64,000 nucleotides of DNA from Chryseobacterium cucumeris. GTDB taxonomy: Bacteria; Bacteroidota; Bacteroidia; Flavobacteriales; Weeksellaceae. Below the pieces are notes generated by a model. That model ran no database searches and was not told where the DNA came from. It saw nothing but the letters and a program-made list of their open reading frames with translations. Every line of letters begins with the position of its first letter. Within the stretch, counting starts at the first letter, position 1. The position numbers and the translations under genes were made by a program. Positions 18,377 to 25,600 of the stretch are shown here, piece after piece. The DNA is taken from positions 1-64,000 of the forward strand of contig NZ_LUVZ01000012.1 of assembly GCF_001593385.1 (NCBI RefSeq), given 5' to 3'.

Positions 18377-19345
18377 ATGTCATTAATAGATTTATCAAAA
18401 CAAGTTGCCCTTGGAGTTGACATCGGCGGAACCAATACTAAATTCGGAATCGTAAACCACCGTGGTGAAGTTCTGGATAAAGGAAATCTGAGAACTGATG
18501 CCTATGACAAAGTGGAAGATTTCATCGATGCTTTATATGAACATGTTCGTCCAATGATGGAAAAGTATGGTACTGAAGCTCACTTTGACGGAATCGGAGT
18601 AGGCGCACCAAACGCTAACTATTACAAAGGAACCATAGAACTTGCCCCTAATCTTCCATGGAAAGGTGTTATTCCTTTCGCTGAGCTGATGACGGCAAAA
18701 TTTGGCCTTCCTTGTACAGTAACCAATGATGCGAATGCTGCGGCACTGGGAGAAATGCTTTTCGGAGCTGCAAGAGGAATGAAAGATTTCATCATGATTA
18801 CGCTGGGAACAGGAGTAGGAAGTGGAATTATTGCCAACGGAAGCTTAATCTATGGACACGATGGGTTTGCCGGAGAATTGGGACATACGATTGTAAAGCC
18901 AGGCGGGAGAAAACACTGGAGCACAGGTTCTGAAGGAAGTCTGGAAGCCTATGCTTCTGCCACAGGAATTACCATTACAGCAAAGAAAATGAGAGCTGAG
19001 TTCCCGGAATCTATGCTGAACCAATATCCTGAAGACGAGATCAATTCTAAAACAGTATTTGAATGTGCAATGAAAGAAGATCCAATTGCAATTGAAGTTT
19101 TCAGATATACCGGACAGAAGCTGGGTGAAGCCTTAGCCAATTTTGTGATGTTCTCTTCACCTGAAGCGATTCTTCTTTTTGGAGGAGTTATCAAGGCAGG
19201 AGATTTTATTTTAAAGCCTGCAAAACTTCATATGGAAAGAAACCTTCTTCCAATTTTCAGAAATAAAGTGAAACTGGTATTCAGTGAACTTGACGAAGCC
19301 GATGCTGCCATTCTTGGAGCGAGTGCTTTGGTTTGGGAAAAATAA
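18377..19345 (+). CDS. ROK family sugar kinase lacking the zinc-site cysteines
   Basis: A 322-residue ROK protein without the DNA-binding domain of ROK repressors, hence a kinase (glucokinase or related). The phosphate-binding DIGGTNTKFG is at 15-24, the catalytic Asp lies in TNDANAAALGE (D118), and the GELGH histidine is at 170. The normal zinc motif after it (C-x-C-G-x-x-G-C-x-E) is replaced by WSTGSEGSLE (181-190): all three cysteines are gone while Gly and Glu positions stay. It probably phosphorylates glucose or N-acetyl-hexosamine in the cytoplasm. It is monocistronic, with its own terminator. A weak TAATTTTA lies upstream at 18346. Confidence 0.85.
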   Translation: MSLIDLSKQVALGVDIGGTNTKFGIVNHRGEVLDKGNLRTDAYDKVEDFIDALYEHVRPMMEKYGTEAHFDGIGVGAPNANYYKGTIELAPNLPWKGVIPFAELMTAKFGLPCTVTNDANAAALGEMLFGAARGMKDFIMITLGTGVGSGIIANGSLIYGHDGFAGELGHTIVKPGGRKHWSTGSEGSLEAYASATGITITAKKMRAEFPESMLNQYPEDEINSKTVFECAMKEDPIAIEVFRYTGQKLGEALANFVMFSSPEAILLFGGVIKAGDFILKPAKLHMERNLLPIFRNKVKLVFSELDEADAAILGASALVWEK

Positions 19346-19368
19346 CTGAAAGCATTTTAAATAATACA

Positions 19369-19393
19369 GAGCACCTTTTTTAGGGTGCTTTTG
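19369..19393 (+). terminator. Terminator after the ROK kinase gene
   Basis: AGCACC pairs with GGTGCT around a T-rich loop and is followed by T-rich sequence. Confidence 0.7.
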
Positions 19394-19431
19394 TTTTTTG
19401 ACAACAGATTGCGCAGATTTTCACAGGTTAT

Positions 19432-19490
19432 TATTCTATATTTCCTTGGGTTTATTGGTGAAAGCATTTATGTTATTCCTGTTTAAAATT
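19432..19490 (+). repeat. Imperfect ~59-bp direct repeat, first copy
   Basis: It starts with TATTCTATATTTCC and ends with TGTTTAAAAT. It is about 80% identical by eye to 19574-19631. The 415-base spacer between the kinase and msrA is otherwise non-coding. Confidence 0.6.
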
Positions 19491-19494
19491 AAAA

Positions 19495-19532
19495 TGCTTC
19501 GACTAAGCTCAGCATGACATACCTAATACTAA
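19495..19532 (+). repeat. Dispersed CTTCGAC-AGCTCAG repeat, copy B
   Basis: TGCTTCGACTAAGCTCAGCA continues to TGACAT and CTAATACTAA, with 35 of 38 positions identical to 701-738. It lies between the two direct-repeat copies. Confidence 0.75.
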
Positions 19533-19573
19533 ATGCTTTAAAATACTTTGTGGTGATTAAATGCAAGAAATTG

Positions 19574-19631
19574 TATTCTTATTTCCCTTGTGTTATTTGT
19601 GAAAAGCATTCGTGTTATTCATGTTTAAAAT
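19574..19631 (+). repeat. Imperfect ~59-bp direct repeat, second copy
   Basis: TATTCTTATTTCCCTTGTG onward to ATGTTTAAAAT, partner of 19432-19490. Confidence 0.6.
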
Positions 19632-19685
19632 CATTTGCTACATCTATCATTGCAATTTAAGTTTAAGAAGTAAAAGCCTGTTCAA

Positions 19686-19751
19686 ATGAAAAAGTTTTTC
19701 ATATTTTTGATTGCATTTTCCGGATCAGGGAATGATAATAAAACAATATAA
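19686..19751 (+). other. 21-codon in-frame leader ORF upstream of msrA, signal-peptide-like
   Basis: An ATG-started frame encodes MKKFFIFLIAFSGSGNDNKT plus Ile and then TAA. It is in the same frame as msrA and its stop lies three codons before the msrA ATG. It looks like the export signal of a secreted or lipoprotein MsrA cut off by one stop codon. Against this, an exact -7 box (TATTTTTG, 19702-19709) lies inside it and could be the real msrA promoter. Confidence 0.35.
19702..19709 (+). promoter_or_regulatory. Possible msrA -7 box
   Basis: TATTTTTG matches TAnnTTTG, 51 bases upstream of the msrA ATG. Confidence 0.45.
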
Positions 19752-19760
19752 TTACCAAAA

Positions 19761-20315
19761 ATGGACAACAATAATTTAGAAGAGATTACTTTCGGAGGCG
19801 GATGTTTCTGGTGTGTGGAAAGCTGTTTCAATATGCTTAAAGGGGTACAATCTGCTATTTCAGGATATTCAGGCGGACATAAAGACAATCCGACTTATCA
19901 GGAAGTATGTACGGGAGAAACCGGACATGCAGAAGTGGTTCAGATCACTTATGATCCTGCTGTTATTTCCTACGAGCAATTGATGGATGTATTTTTCTTT
20001 TTACATGATCCTACCCAACTTAACAGACAAGGGAATGATATCGGGACTCAATACCGTTCCGTTATTTATTATAAAGATGATGCTGAAAAAGCAAAAGCTG
20101 AAGAAGCGATCAAAGTATCTCAGGAATCAGGAAGATGGACAGGAACTTATGTAACAGAATTAACGAAATTCAACAAATTCTGGCCGGCAGAACAATATCA
20201 TCAGGGATATTATAATGAAAATCCGACACAGCCATATTGCAGCGCTGTGGTTGGTCCTAAAATCCAAAAGTTTAAGAAACATTTTGGGGAACTGGGAATG
20301 CTGAACGCAGATTAA
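19761..20315 (+). CDS. msrA: Peptide methionine sulfoxide reductase MsrA
   Basis: A 184-residue MsrA, which reduces the S-epimer of methionine sulfoxide in proteins. The catalytic GGGCFWCVES motif puts the nucleophilic cysteine at residue 15, with a second cysteine at 18. The conserved GYSGGH, YQEVCTGETGHAEVVQ, DPTQLNRQGNDIGTQYRS and YHQGYY segments are all present. From this ATG the protein has no signal peptide and would be cytoplasmic. An in-frame signal-peptide-like leader ends nine bases before the start. There is no MsrB domain or gene next to it. A strong terminator follows at 20429. Confidence 0.95.
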   Translation: MDNNNLEEITFGGGCFWCVESCFNMLKGVQSAISGYSGGHKDNPTYQEVCTGETGHAEVVQITYDPAVISYEQLMDVFFFLHDPTQLNRQGNDIGTQYRSVIYYKDDAEKAKAEEAIKVSQESGRWTGTYVTELTKFNKFWPAEQYHQGYYNENPTQPYCSAVVGPKIQKFKKHFGELGMLNAD

Positions 20316-20428
20316 AACGTGATATTTTAAATTTCTGCTAGGCAGATATTTTATCAAACAGACTAAAAGTCCGTTCTTACTGATGTTTAATATGCATCCT
20401 GAATACTTACAGCTCAATAAAATATAGA

Positions 20429-20456
20429 AGCGAAGAGGGAATCTCTTCGCTTTTTG
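20429..20456 (+). terminator. msrA terminator
   Basis: AGCGAAGAG and CTCTTCGCT form a perfect 9-bp stem with a 5-base loop, followed by a T-run. Confidence 0.85.
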
Positions 20457-20521
20457 TTTGATATAAAAATGAGTCCCCTGACAAACATTCCAATTGAATT
20501 TTAAATATTGGTGAAGGAAGT

Positions 20522-21358
20522 TTATTCTGTCTGCACGATTTCATTTTTCCCCGAATATTTTCTAATGATGTATTCTGTGGCCGGCTTTAATTCTTTTTTG
20601 TTTTCCGGATCTACTCCATCCATAGTAAAAAACTCAACTTTCCCCCTGACCTTTGAATACCACATTTTTCCCAAAGCATTTTCTACTGTAAGTGTATCTT
20701 TTCTTGTAACACGTTTAAAGTATTTAATCTGAATATCATCCTTAGGAACAGTATTCAATACAAGACTTTCTTCATTGCAATCAGCAAGCTTATATTCATT
20801 TTGATCCCAGTACATACAATTCTTTTCAACTGCGGGAAGAGTCAAAAAACCGAATGGTTCATATACGTTTCTGTTTCCTGATGAGCAGTAATAATTTCCG
20901 ATCAAAAATCCTCCAAGCATTAATACCCCTACAAGGCCAAAACTATTTTGTCTGACAAACTCAGGCATTTTAAAGTGCTGTTCATTAATAATATTTATAT
21001 TGATCTTAGAAAGTCTTTCCGATATAATTTCCTCATCCTGATCCACACTTATTTTTACAGTGGTCAGATTTTTTTTTTCATCATTTTTGATAAAAGTCCT
21101 TGAAAAATCTGTAAAATCTTTGTAGCCGATGTACTGGCTCATTTTATTCAGTCTCTCAGGTTCAATATTCCTACAGCTATTGCCTTCTACAAAATCTTCA
21201 TAATACCGTATGAAGGTTTTCTCTGAAATATCATAGAATTTCAGGTTATCAATAAAACAAAGATGCAGATAAGTAGCCAGCCCACTTTTTGTGGTCTTCT
21301 CTGACTCTCTCCTTGCCTGCTCAAATACTTCATTAATCAGTAGTTTTTTCTTGGACAT
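20522..21358 (-). CDS. Single-pass membrane protein with N-terminal helical domain, unknown function
   Basis: A 278-residue protein. Residues 1-100 are helical and include KTTKSGLATYLHLCFI, RYYEDFVEGN and LNKMSQYIGYKDFTDFSR, a pattern I have seen in Flavobacteriia proteins of unknown function. A membrane helix lies near 138-158 (GLVGVLMLGGFLIGNYYC). The C-terminal ~120 residues are extracytoplasmic. The layout of a cytoplasmic N-terminal domain, one helix and an outer domain is that of a signal-transducing or anti-sigma-like protein, but no known domain is recognised. Its promoter carries a palindrome matched near the neighbouring response-regulator gene, so it is probably a target of that system. 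Confidence 0.7.
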   Translation of the reverse strand: MSKKKLLINEVFEQARRESEKTTKSGLATYLHLCFIDNLKFYDISEKTFIRYYEDFVEGNSCRNIEPERLNKMSQYIGYKDFTDFSRTFIKNDEKKNLTTVKISVDQDEEIISERLSKININIINEQHFKMPEFVRQNSFGLVGVLMLGGFLIGNYYCSSGNRNVYEPFGFLTLPAVEKNCMYWDQNEYKLADCNEESLVLNTVPKDDIQIKYFKRVTRKDTLTVENALGKMWYSKVRGKVEFFTMDGVDPENKKELKPATEYIIRKYSGKNEIVQTE

Positions 21359-21719
21359 ATACAGTGTTTTCGGGCATTACAAAGTAGATGATTTTCAATC
21401 ACACCACATTACGGATTTCCGTAATAACTCCACGCTTACTAACTGTCTATTGATGTCTATGTTTTGTCTAACATCCCTTTTCTTTTTTGCCGCAAATTTG
21501 CTTCAGAAATCAACAAAAACATTAAAAAACTGATTTCAGAAAAACCAGAGAAAACAGAGATTAAACTCCGGATTGGGAAGCAGATGTTTCTTCTCCGTTT
21601 TTAAAGGTTCACTTCCCTAAAAATTAAGAAGCGCTTCGAAATTTTAACAGTGTACAGCTTACGATAAATACTTCGTGAGAGGAAGAAATACGATTTCAAC
21701 TTCGAAAATTTTAAAGGAA
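21359..21719. other. Divergent intergenic region of the signalling island
   Basis: A non-coding region of 361 bases between the minus-strand membrane-protein gene and the plus-strand peptide gene. The left part holds the palindrome and -7 box described separately. In the rest I see no exact TAnnTTTG box for the peptide gene. Confidence 0.5.
21380..21425 (-). promoter_or_regulatory. Palindromic operator plus -7 box upstream of the 278-residue protein
   Basis: ATTACGGATTTCCGTAAT (21408-21425) is an inverted repeat. On the minus strand a -7-like TACTTTG (21380-21386) follows 21 bases downstream of it, and the ATG is at 21358. The second such palindrome (24342-24359) has a -7 box at almost the same distance. 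This layout suits an activator replacing the -33 contact. Confidence 0.6.
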
Positions 21720-21899
21720 ATGATCCAAATTATAATAATGCTATTAGGATTAGCATTTTCAGATAATAATACCAACACTTCAACAACTGATAACAATAAT
21801 TACGAATCCACTACAATAAGCCCCTCTACGGGAACATTAGGAATGGCACCAGAAGACACAAGCGGCGAAACAGGACAGATTTTGCCACCAAAAAAATAA
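21720..21899 (+). CDS. Small exported peptide, unknown function
   Basis: A 59-residue product from the ATG at 21720, preceded by AAAGGAA. The first ~13 residues are hydrophobic (MIQIIIMLLGLAF), like a short signal or anchor. The rest is Asn/Thr/Ser-rich and ends GETGQILPPKK. A GTG 15 codons upstream is possible but would bury the hydrophobic start. It has its own terminator hairpin before the sensor-kinase gene, so it is a separate, probably abundant transcript. The function is unknown; position next to a TPR sensor kinase suggests a ligand or accessory peptide, which is inference only. Confidence 0.5.
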   Translation: MIQIIIMLLGLAFSDNNTNTSTTDNNNYESTTISPSTGTLGMAPEDTSGETGQILPPKK

Positions 21900-21903
21900 T
21901 TAA

Positions 21904-21933
21904 ATAAAGGGCAATGAAAATTGTCCTTTTTTT
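21904..21933 (+). terminator. Hairpin terminator or attenuator between peptide and sensor kinase genes
   Basis: GGGCAAT and ATTGTCC pair (one G-T) around GAAA and are followed by seven T, starting a few bases after the peptide stop. It would uncouple peptide and kinase expression. Confidence 0.7.
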
Positions 21934-21962
21934 AATACCTTTAGTTGCTATCAATTATTATC

Positions 21963-23660
21963 ATGTATGCTGGTTTTAAATTTGTAGGAATTTTTCTTTT
22001 ATTCATTAGCTGTAATTTTTCCGAAAACAGGAATCCTCCGGCAAAGGCCCCTTCAACTGAAGCGGACAAAATGTACAATGAAGCAGCTTCTTTATACAAT
22101 AATGATAATGTAAAGGCATTTACACTCCTTTCAAAAGCGGAAAGTATCTATAAGCTAAAGAATGATTCCGCCAATATTGCATCCTGTTTAACCTTGAAGG
22201 CTATTATACTGAATGATATCGGAGATTATCTTAGCAGTAATGAAAGAGCTATCGATGCATTGTCCTTTTTAAAACTACCCAGAGACTCTGCTTATCTTCC
22301 TTCCATTTATAATAACCTTGCAATATCTGAAAAAAATCTCAAGCATTATTCTGAGGCTCTCAACTGGTATCATAAAGCTTTACAGGTAAGTTCTGATAAT
22401 TTTCAGAAAATAACGATCAAAAATAATATTGCTGACGCCTACGGAAAACAGAAAAGCTACCCGCAGGCCATCAATATTTACCAATCTCTTCTCAAGAATA
22501 AAACACTGCAAAAGAACGAGATTGAATATGCCAGAATTTTAGACAATTACAATTATATCAGCTGGCTTGAAAGTAATAATTATAAGGCAGAAGAAGGCTT
22601 ATTAGCCGCAGTTGTTTTAAGACAAAAGATCAATGATAAATCTGGTCTCATATCCAGTCATTCTCATCTTGCTGAATATTATCTACGCTCAGATAGAGCT
22701 AAAGCACTGTATCATATCAATGAAAAATATCGTTTGGCAAAGGTGATCAAAAATCCCAATGACAGATTGGAGGCTCTTGACTTTCTGGTAAAAAATGACA
22801 AAGGAGTTCACTTACAAGGTTACTTCACAGAGTACCAGCAGCTTAATGACAGCATTCAATTATCAAGAGATAAAGCAAAAAACAGATTTGCTCTGATAGA
22901 ATTTGATGTAGAAAAAAAGAAAGCTGAAAATCTTTTGCTTCAGAAAGGTCTCGTCCAAAAAGAATATCAAATTACTAAAAAGAATATTTTAATTATAAGT
23001 ATAAGTTTAGGAACGCTTGCCCTAATAATCGGTGCTTTCTTTTGGTATAAAAAACGTAAGCAGACCATGCTTTTGGAATCTGATAATAAGTTAAAAGAAC
23101 AGCAGCTAAAAGTTTCCAAGAAAATTCACGATGTAGTAGCCAACGGAATTTATCAGGTAATGACGAAGATCGAAAATCAGGAAGATTTTGATAAAGAAAA
23201 AATACTTGACGAATTGGAGTTTGTATATGAAAAGTCAAGAGATATTTCCTATGAGAAGGCTGCCCCTGAAAATAAATCTGAGTTCAGCAAAAGAATATCT
23301 ACTCTTATTGCATCTTTTAATAATGAAAATGTAAAGACTTATCTGGCCGGAAATGATGAAAATATATGGAAAACACTGAAAGAATTTACCAGGGAAGAAA
23401 TATATCAGGTGATGCGTGAACTTCTGATCAATATGAAAAAACATAGTCAGGCTACCCTTGTTGCTTTTAAATTTGAAAGAAAAAATAACAGGATACAAAT
23501 TCAGTATACAGACAATGGTATAGGCATTTCAGAAGGAATTACTTATAAAAATGGTTTAACAAATACGGATTCCCGTATTGAAGCTATCAATGGAGAAATT
23601 ATTTTTGATACCGAAACCGAAAAGGGGTTGAAAATTTATATTTCATTTCCTGCTTCTTAA
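21963..23660 (+). CDS. TPR-containing sensor histidine kinase (NarL-family type)
   Basis: About 565 residues from the ATG at 21963. The N-terminus has a lipobox-like LFISC with Cys 17. An outer domain of tetratricopeptide repeats follows (about 40-320). A membrane helix lies near 340-360 (ILIISISLGTLALIIGAFFWY). The HisKA_3-like dimerisation segment has the phospho-acceptor His in KKIHDVVANG, and the C-terminal ATPase has the N-box ELLINMKKHSQA and DNGIGI. In Bacteroidota such kinases read envelope signals through their TPRs. A TACCTTTA at about 21934 may be its own -7 box. The response regulator follows 12 bases downstream, so the two form a pair. Confidence 0.88.
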   Translation: MYAGFKFVGIFLLFISCNFSENRNPPAKAPSTEADKMYNEAASLYNNDNVKAFTLLSKAESIYKLKNDSANIASCLTLKAIILNDIGDYLSSNERAIDALSFLKLPRDSAYLPSIYNNLAISEKNLKHYSEALNWYHKALQVSSDNFQKITIKNNIADAYGKQKSYPQAINIYQSLLKNKTLQKNEIEYARILDNYNYISWLESNNYKAEEGLLAAVVLRQKINDKSGLISSHSHLAEYYLRSDRAKALYHINEKYRLAKVIKNPNDRLEALDFLVKNDKGVHLQGYFTEYQQLNDSIQLSRDKAKNRFALIEFDVEKKKAENLLLQKGLVQKEYQITKKNILIISISLGTLALIIGAFFWYKKRKQTMLLESDNKLKEQQLKVSKKIHDVVANGIYQVMTKIENQEDFDKEKILDELEFVYEKSRDISYEKAAPENKSEFSKRISTLIASFNNENVKTYLAGNDENIWKTLKEFTREEIYQVMRELLINMKKHSQATLVAFKFERKNNRIQIQYTDNGIGISEGITYKNGLTNTDSRIEAINGEIIFDTETEKGLKIYISFPAS

Positions 23661-23672
23661 AAAAGAAAAAGA

Positions 23673-24338
23673 ATGTTCAAAAAAATTTTAATAGCTGAAG
23701 ATCACGAAAGCAGTAGTATTTCTGTACAGAAAACATTAGAAGACCTTAGTATTTCCAACACAGATTATGTCTATTATTGTGATGATGCATTAGCTAAAAT
23801 TCAAAAATCCATTCGTGAAGGTGATCTTTATGATTTGTTAATTACAGATCTTTCTTTTGAAGAAGACCATAATATACAAAATCTCAAAGACGGAAAAGAG
23901 CTGATAAAGACCATTAAAGAACTACATCCTTCATTGAAAGTCATTGTTTTTTCTGCAGAACATAGATCCGGGGTGATAGACAGCCTTTTTAACGAATATG
24001 GAATTAATGGTTTTGTTCGCAAGGCCCGAAATGATTCAAAAGAGTTGAAAAAAGCAATTGCTTCAACCTATGTAGACGAAAATTATCTTTCACTGGATCT
24101 TAAACAAGAGGTAAAGAAGCTCAACAATTATGAATTCTCTACTTATGATATTACTTTAGTATCTCTTTTGTCTCAGGGAGTTTTACAGAAAAATATTCCT
24201 GTTTATCTCCAAAATAATGATATTAAACCCAATAGTTTAAGCAGTGTAGAGAAAAAACTGAACAGCATGAAAGAAGATCTGCAGATAACAAGCAATGAAC
24301 AACTTGTGGCTTTCTGCAAAGATTTGGGAATTATATAA
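23673..24338 (+). CDS. Response regulator partner of the TPR kinase
   Basis: A 221-residue protein. The receiver domain (about 3-130) has the acidic pair ED at 9-10, the phospho-acceptor Asp 59 in LLITDLSF, Ser in VFSAEH and Lys in FVRKA. The C-terminal ~70 residues are a divergent helical DNA-binding region (ITLVSLLSQGVLQKNIP through EEDL-like helices) that only loosely matches the LuxR/NarL helix-turn-helix. It probably binds a dyad as a dimer; the matched ATTACGG-N4-CCGTAA palindromes on both sides of this gene set are the obvious candidate sites. It is co-transcribed with the kinase. Confidence 0.85.
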   Translation: MFKKILIAEDHESSSISVQKTLEDLSISNTDYVYYCDDALAKIQKSIREGDLYDLLITDLSFEEDHNIQNLKDGKELIKTIKELHPSLKVIVFSAEHRSGVIDSLFNEYGINGFVRKARNDSKELKKAIASTYVDENYLSLDLKQEVKKLNNYEFSTYDITLVSLLSQGVLQKNIPVYLQNNDIKPNSLSSVEKKLNSMKEDLQITSNEQLVAFCKDLGII

Positions 24339-24341
24339 GTA

Positions 24342-24387
24342 ATTACGGTTTTCCGTAAGGTTAGTTTTCTCAATAGTCTTACTTTTG
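24342..24387 (+). promoter_or_regulatory. Palindromic operator plus -7 box with no gene behind it
   Basis: ATTACGGTTTTCCGTAAG (24342-24359) is followed after 20 bases by an exact TACTTTTG (24380-24387). It starts four bases after the response-regulator stop. Nothing but a five-codon frame and a terminator lies downstream before the convergent gene. Confidence 0.6.
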
Positions 24388-24392
24388 ATGTA

Positions 24393-24478
24393 AGAAATGA
24401 TGAAAAAAAACTAATAGCACCCAATATAATTTTATACAGTTCGAAAAAAGGTATCTCGTTTGAGATACCTTTTTATTT
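24393..24478 (+). ncRNA. Candidate short RNA from the orphan operator-promoter
   Basis: Predicted from a -7 box (24380-24387) and the intrinsic terminator at 24445-24475, giving about 80-85 bases. It includes only the frame ATGATG-AAA-AAA-AAC-TAA (24397-24414). It could equally be the remnant of a deleted target gene. No RNA family is recognised. Confidence 0.3.
24445..24475. terminator. Bidirectional terminator between response regulator and acetyltransferase
   Basis: AAAAAGGTATCTC pairs perfectly with GAGATACCTTTTT around GTTT, giving T-runs on both strands. It overlaps the acetyltransferase stop codon. Confidence 0.85.
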
Positions 24479-24922
24479 TCTTATCATTTCCGTATGCGGA
24501 ATATCGTCTTCAAGATATTTCTTTCCTGTATCTTCAAATCCGAACCCACTGTAAAATCTTAAAAGATAATCCTGTGCCGATATTTTGATTTCAGAAGTGT
24601 GAAAACGGTTTTCTATAGTTTCCACAGCATACTGTATCAGCTGTTTTCCCAAACTTTTTCCTCTCGCCAGCTTTGTGGTCAGAACTCTTCCTATAGAAGT
24701 TTCATCATACTTTATTCCTTTATCAAAAATCCGGCAGTAGGCCAGTACCTGTCCCTCTTCTTCAGCCCAAATATGAACCGCTTTCTGATCATAATTATCC
24801 AGATCAGGGTAAGGACAGTTCTGTTCAATAACGAAAACATCAATACGGGCTTTCAGTACTGCATATAGTTCCGGAACAGTAAACTCTTCAAATGTTTTGA
24901 TTTTCCAGATCATATTACTCAT
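24473..24922 (-). CDS. ElaA-type GNAT acetyltransferase
   Basis: A 149-residue GNAT protein of the ElaA branch. The segment LKARIDVFVIEQNCPYPDLD is the family hallmark, the acetyl-CoA loop lies at GRVLTTKLARGKSLGKQL, and FYSGFGFEDTGKKYLEDDIPHTEM forms the C-terminal core. It should transfer acetyl from acetyl-CoA to an unknown small molecule or protein in the cytoplasm. Its ATG overlaps the engB stop (ATGAGTAA), so it is the second gene of an engB operon and translationally coupled. An ATG three codons later would avoid the overlap. Confidence 0.85.
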   Translation of the reverse strand: MSNMIWKIKTFEEFTVPELYAVLKARIDVFVIEQNCPYPDLDNYDQKAVHIWAEEEGQVLAYCRIFDKGIKYDETSIGRVLTTKLARGKSLGKQLIQYAVETIENRFHTSEIKISAQDYLLRFYSGFGFEDTGKKYLEDDIPHTEMIRK

Positions 24923-25538
24923 CGAAACTTATATTATTATTAGTTAAAAACTCATTGGTCTTTTGGATAAAGTCAAGAATTTTATCTCCTCCTTCTTTCT
25001 TTTCTGCTGAGGTGATATACAATTCGGGAAGATCTTCCCATGTTTTATGAAGCTCGGCTTTATAGTCTTCAACATTTTTGACAACGGCATTCGGTTTCAG
25101 TTTATCTGCCTTTGTGAAGACAATGGAAAACGGTATTCCACTTTCACCACACCACTGGATAAATTCCAGATCGATTTTCTGCGGAGTATGCCTTACATCT
25201 ACCAATACAAAAAGATTGACCAGATTTCTTCTGTTCAGAATATAATTGGTGATCAGCTTTTCAAAATCCTTTCGCTGGACTTTTGAAACCTTTGCATAAC
25301 CATATCCGGGTAAATCGGTAAGGTACCAGTTCTCATTCACCAAAAAATGATTGATCAGCTGAGTTTTCCCCGGGGTCTGCGATGTTTTAGCCAGGTCTTT
25401 ATGATTCATCATGGCATTGATCAGTGATGATTTTCCTACGTTCGACCTTCCAATAAAAGCATATTCTGGAATATTTGGTTCAGGGCATTCCTGCCATTTT
25501 CCACTACTCTTTACAAACTCTGCTGTCTTGATAATCAT
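24915..25538 (-). CDS. engB: Ribosome biogenesis GTPase EngB (YsxC/YihA)
   Basis: A 207-residue EngB-type GTPase needed for late assembly of the large ribosomal subunit. The P-loop GRSNVGKSS is at 30-38, the G2 threonine region is TSQTPGKTQLINHF, G3 is DLPGYGYAKV and G4 is TKADKL. An in-frame ATG ten codons upstream exists, but the family starts with MIIKTAEFVKSSG, so the ATG at 25538 is chosen. The EngB, hydrolase and mraZ order next to the dcw cluster is usual in Flavobacteriia. The downstream gene overlaps it. Confidence 0.93.
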   Translation of the reverse strand: MIIKTAEFVKSSGKWQECPEPNIPEYAFIGRSNVGKSSLINAMMNHKDLAKTSQTPGKTQLINHFLVNENWYLTDLPGYGYAKVSKVQRKDFEKLITNYILNRRNLVNLFVLVDVRHTPQKIDLEFIQWCGESGIPFSIVFTKADKLKPNAVVKNVEDYKAELHKTWEDLPELYITSAEKKEGGDKILDFIQKTNEFLTNNNISFDE

Positions 25539-25560
25539 TTTTGAATGTATTTTAGAAAAA

Positions 25561-25590
25561 TAAACCATTAAGAAAAGCTCTTAATGGTCT
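25561..25590 (-). terminator. Terminator after the alpha/beta hydrolase gene
   Basis: On the minus strand ACCATTAAGA pairs with TCTTAATGGT around five bases, followed by TTATTTTT. It shares the 12-mer TAAACCATTAAG with the inverted repeat at 3130. Confidence 0.8.
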
Positions 25591-25600
25591 TTTATATGTT

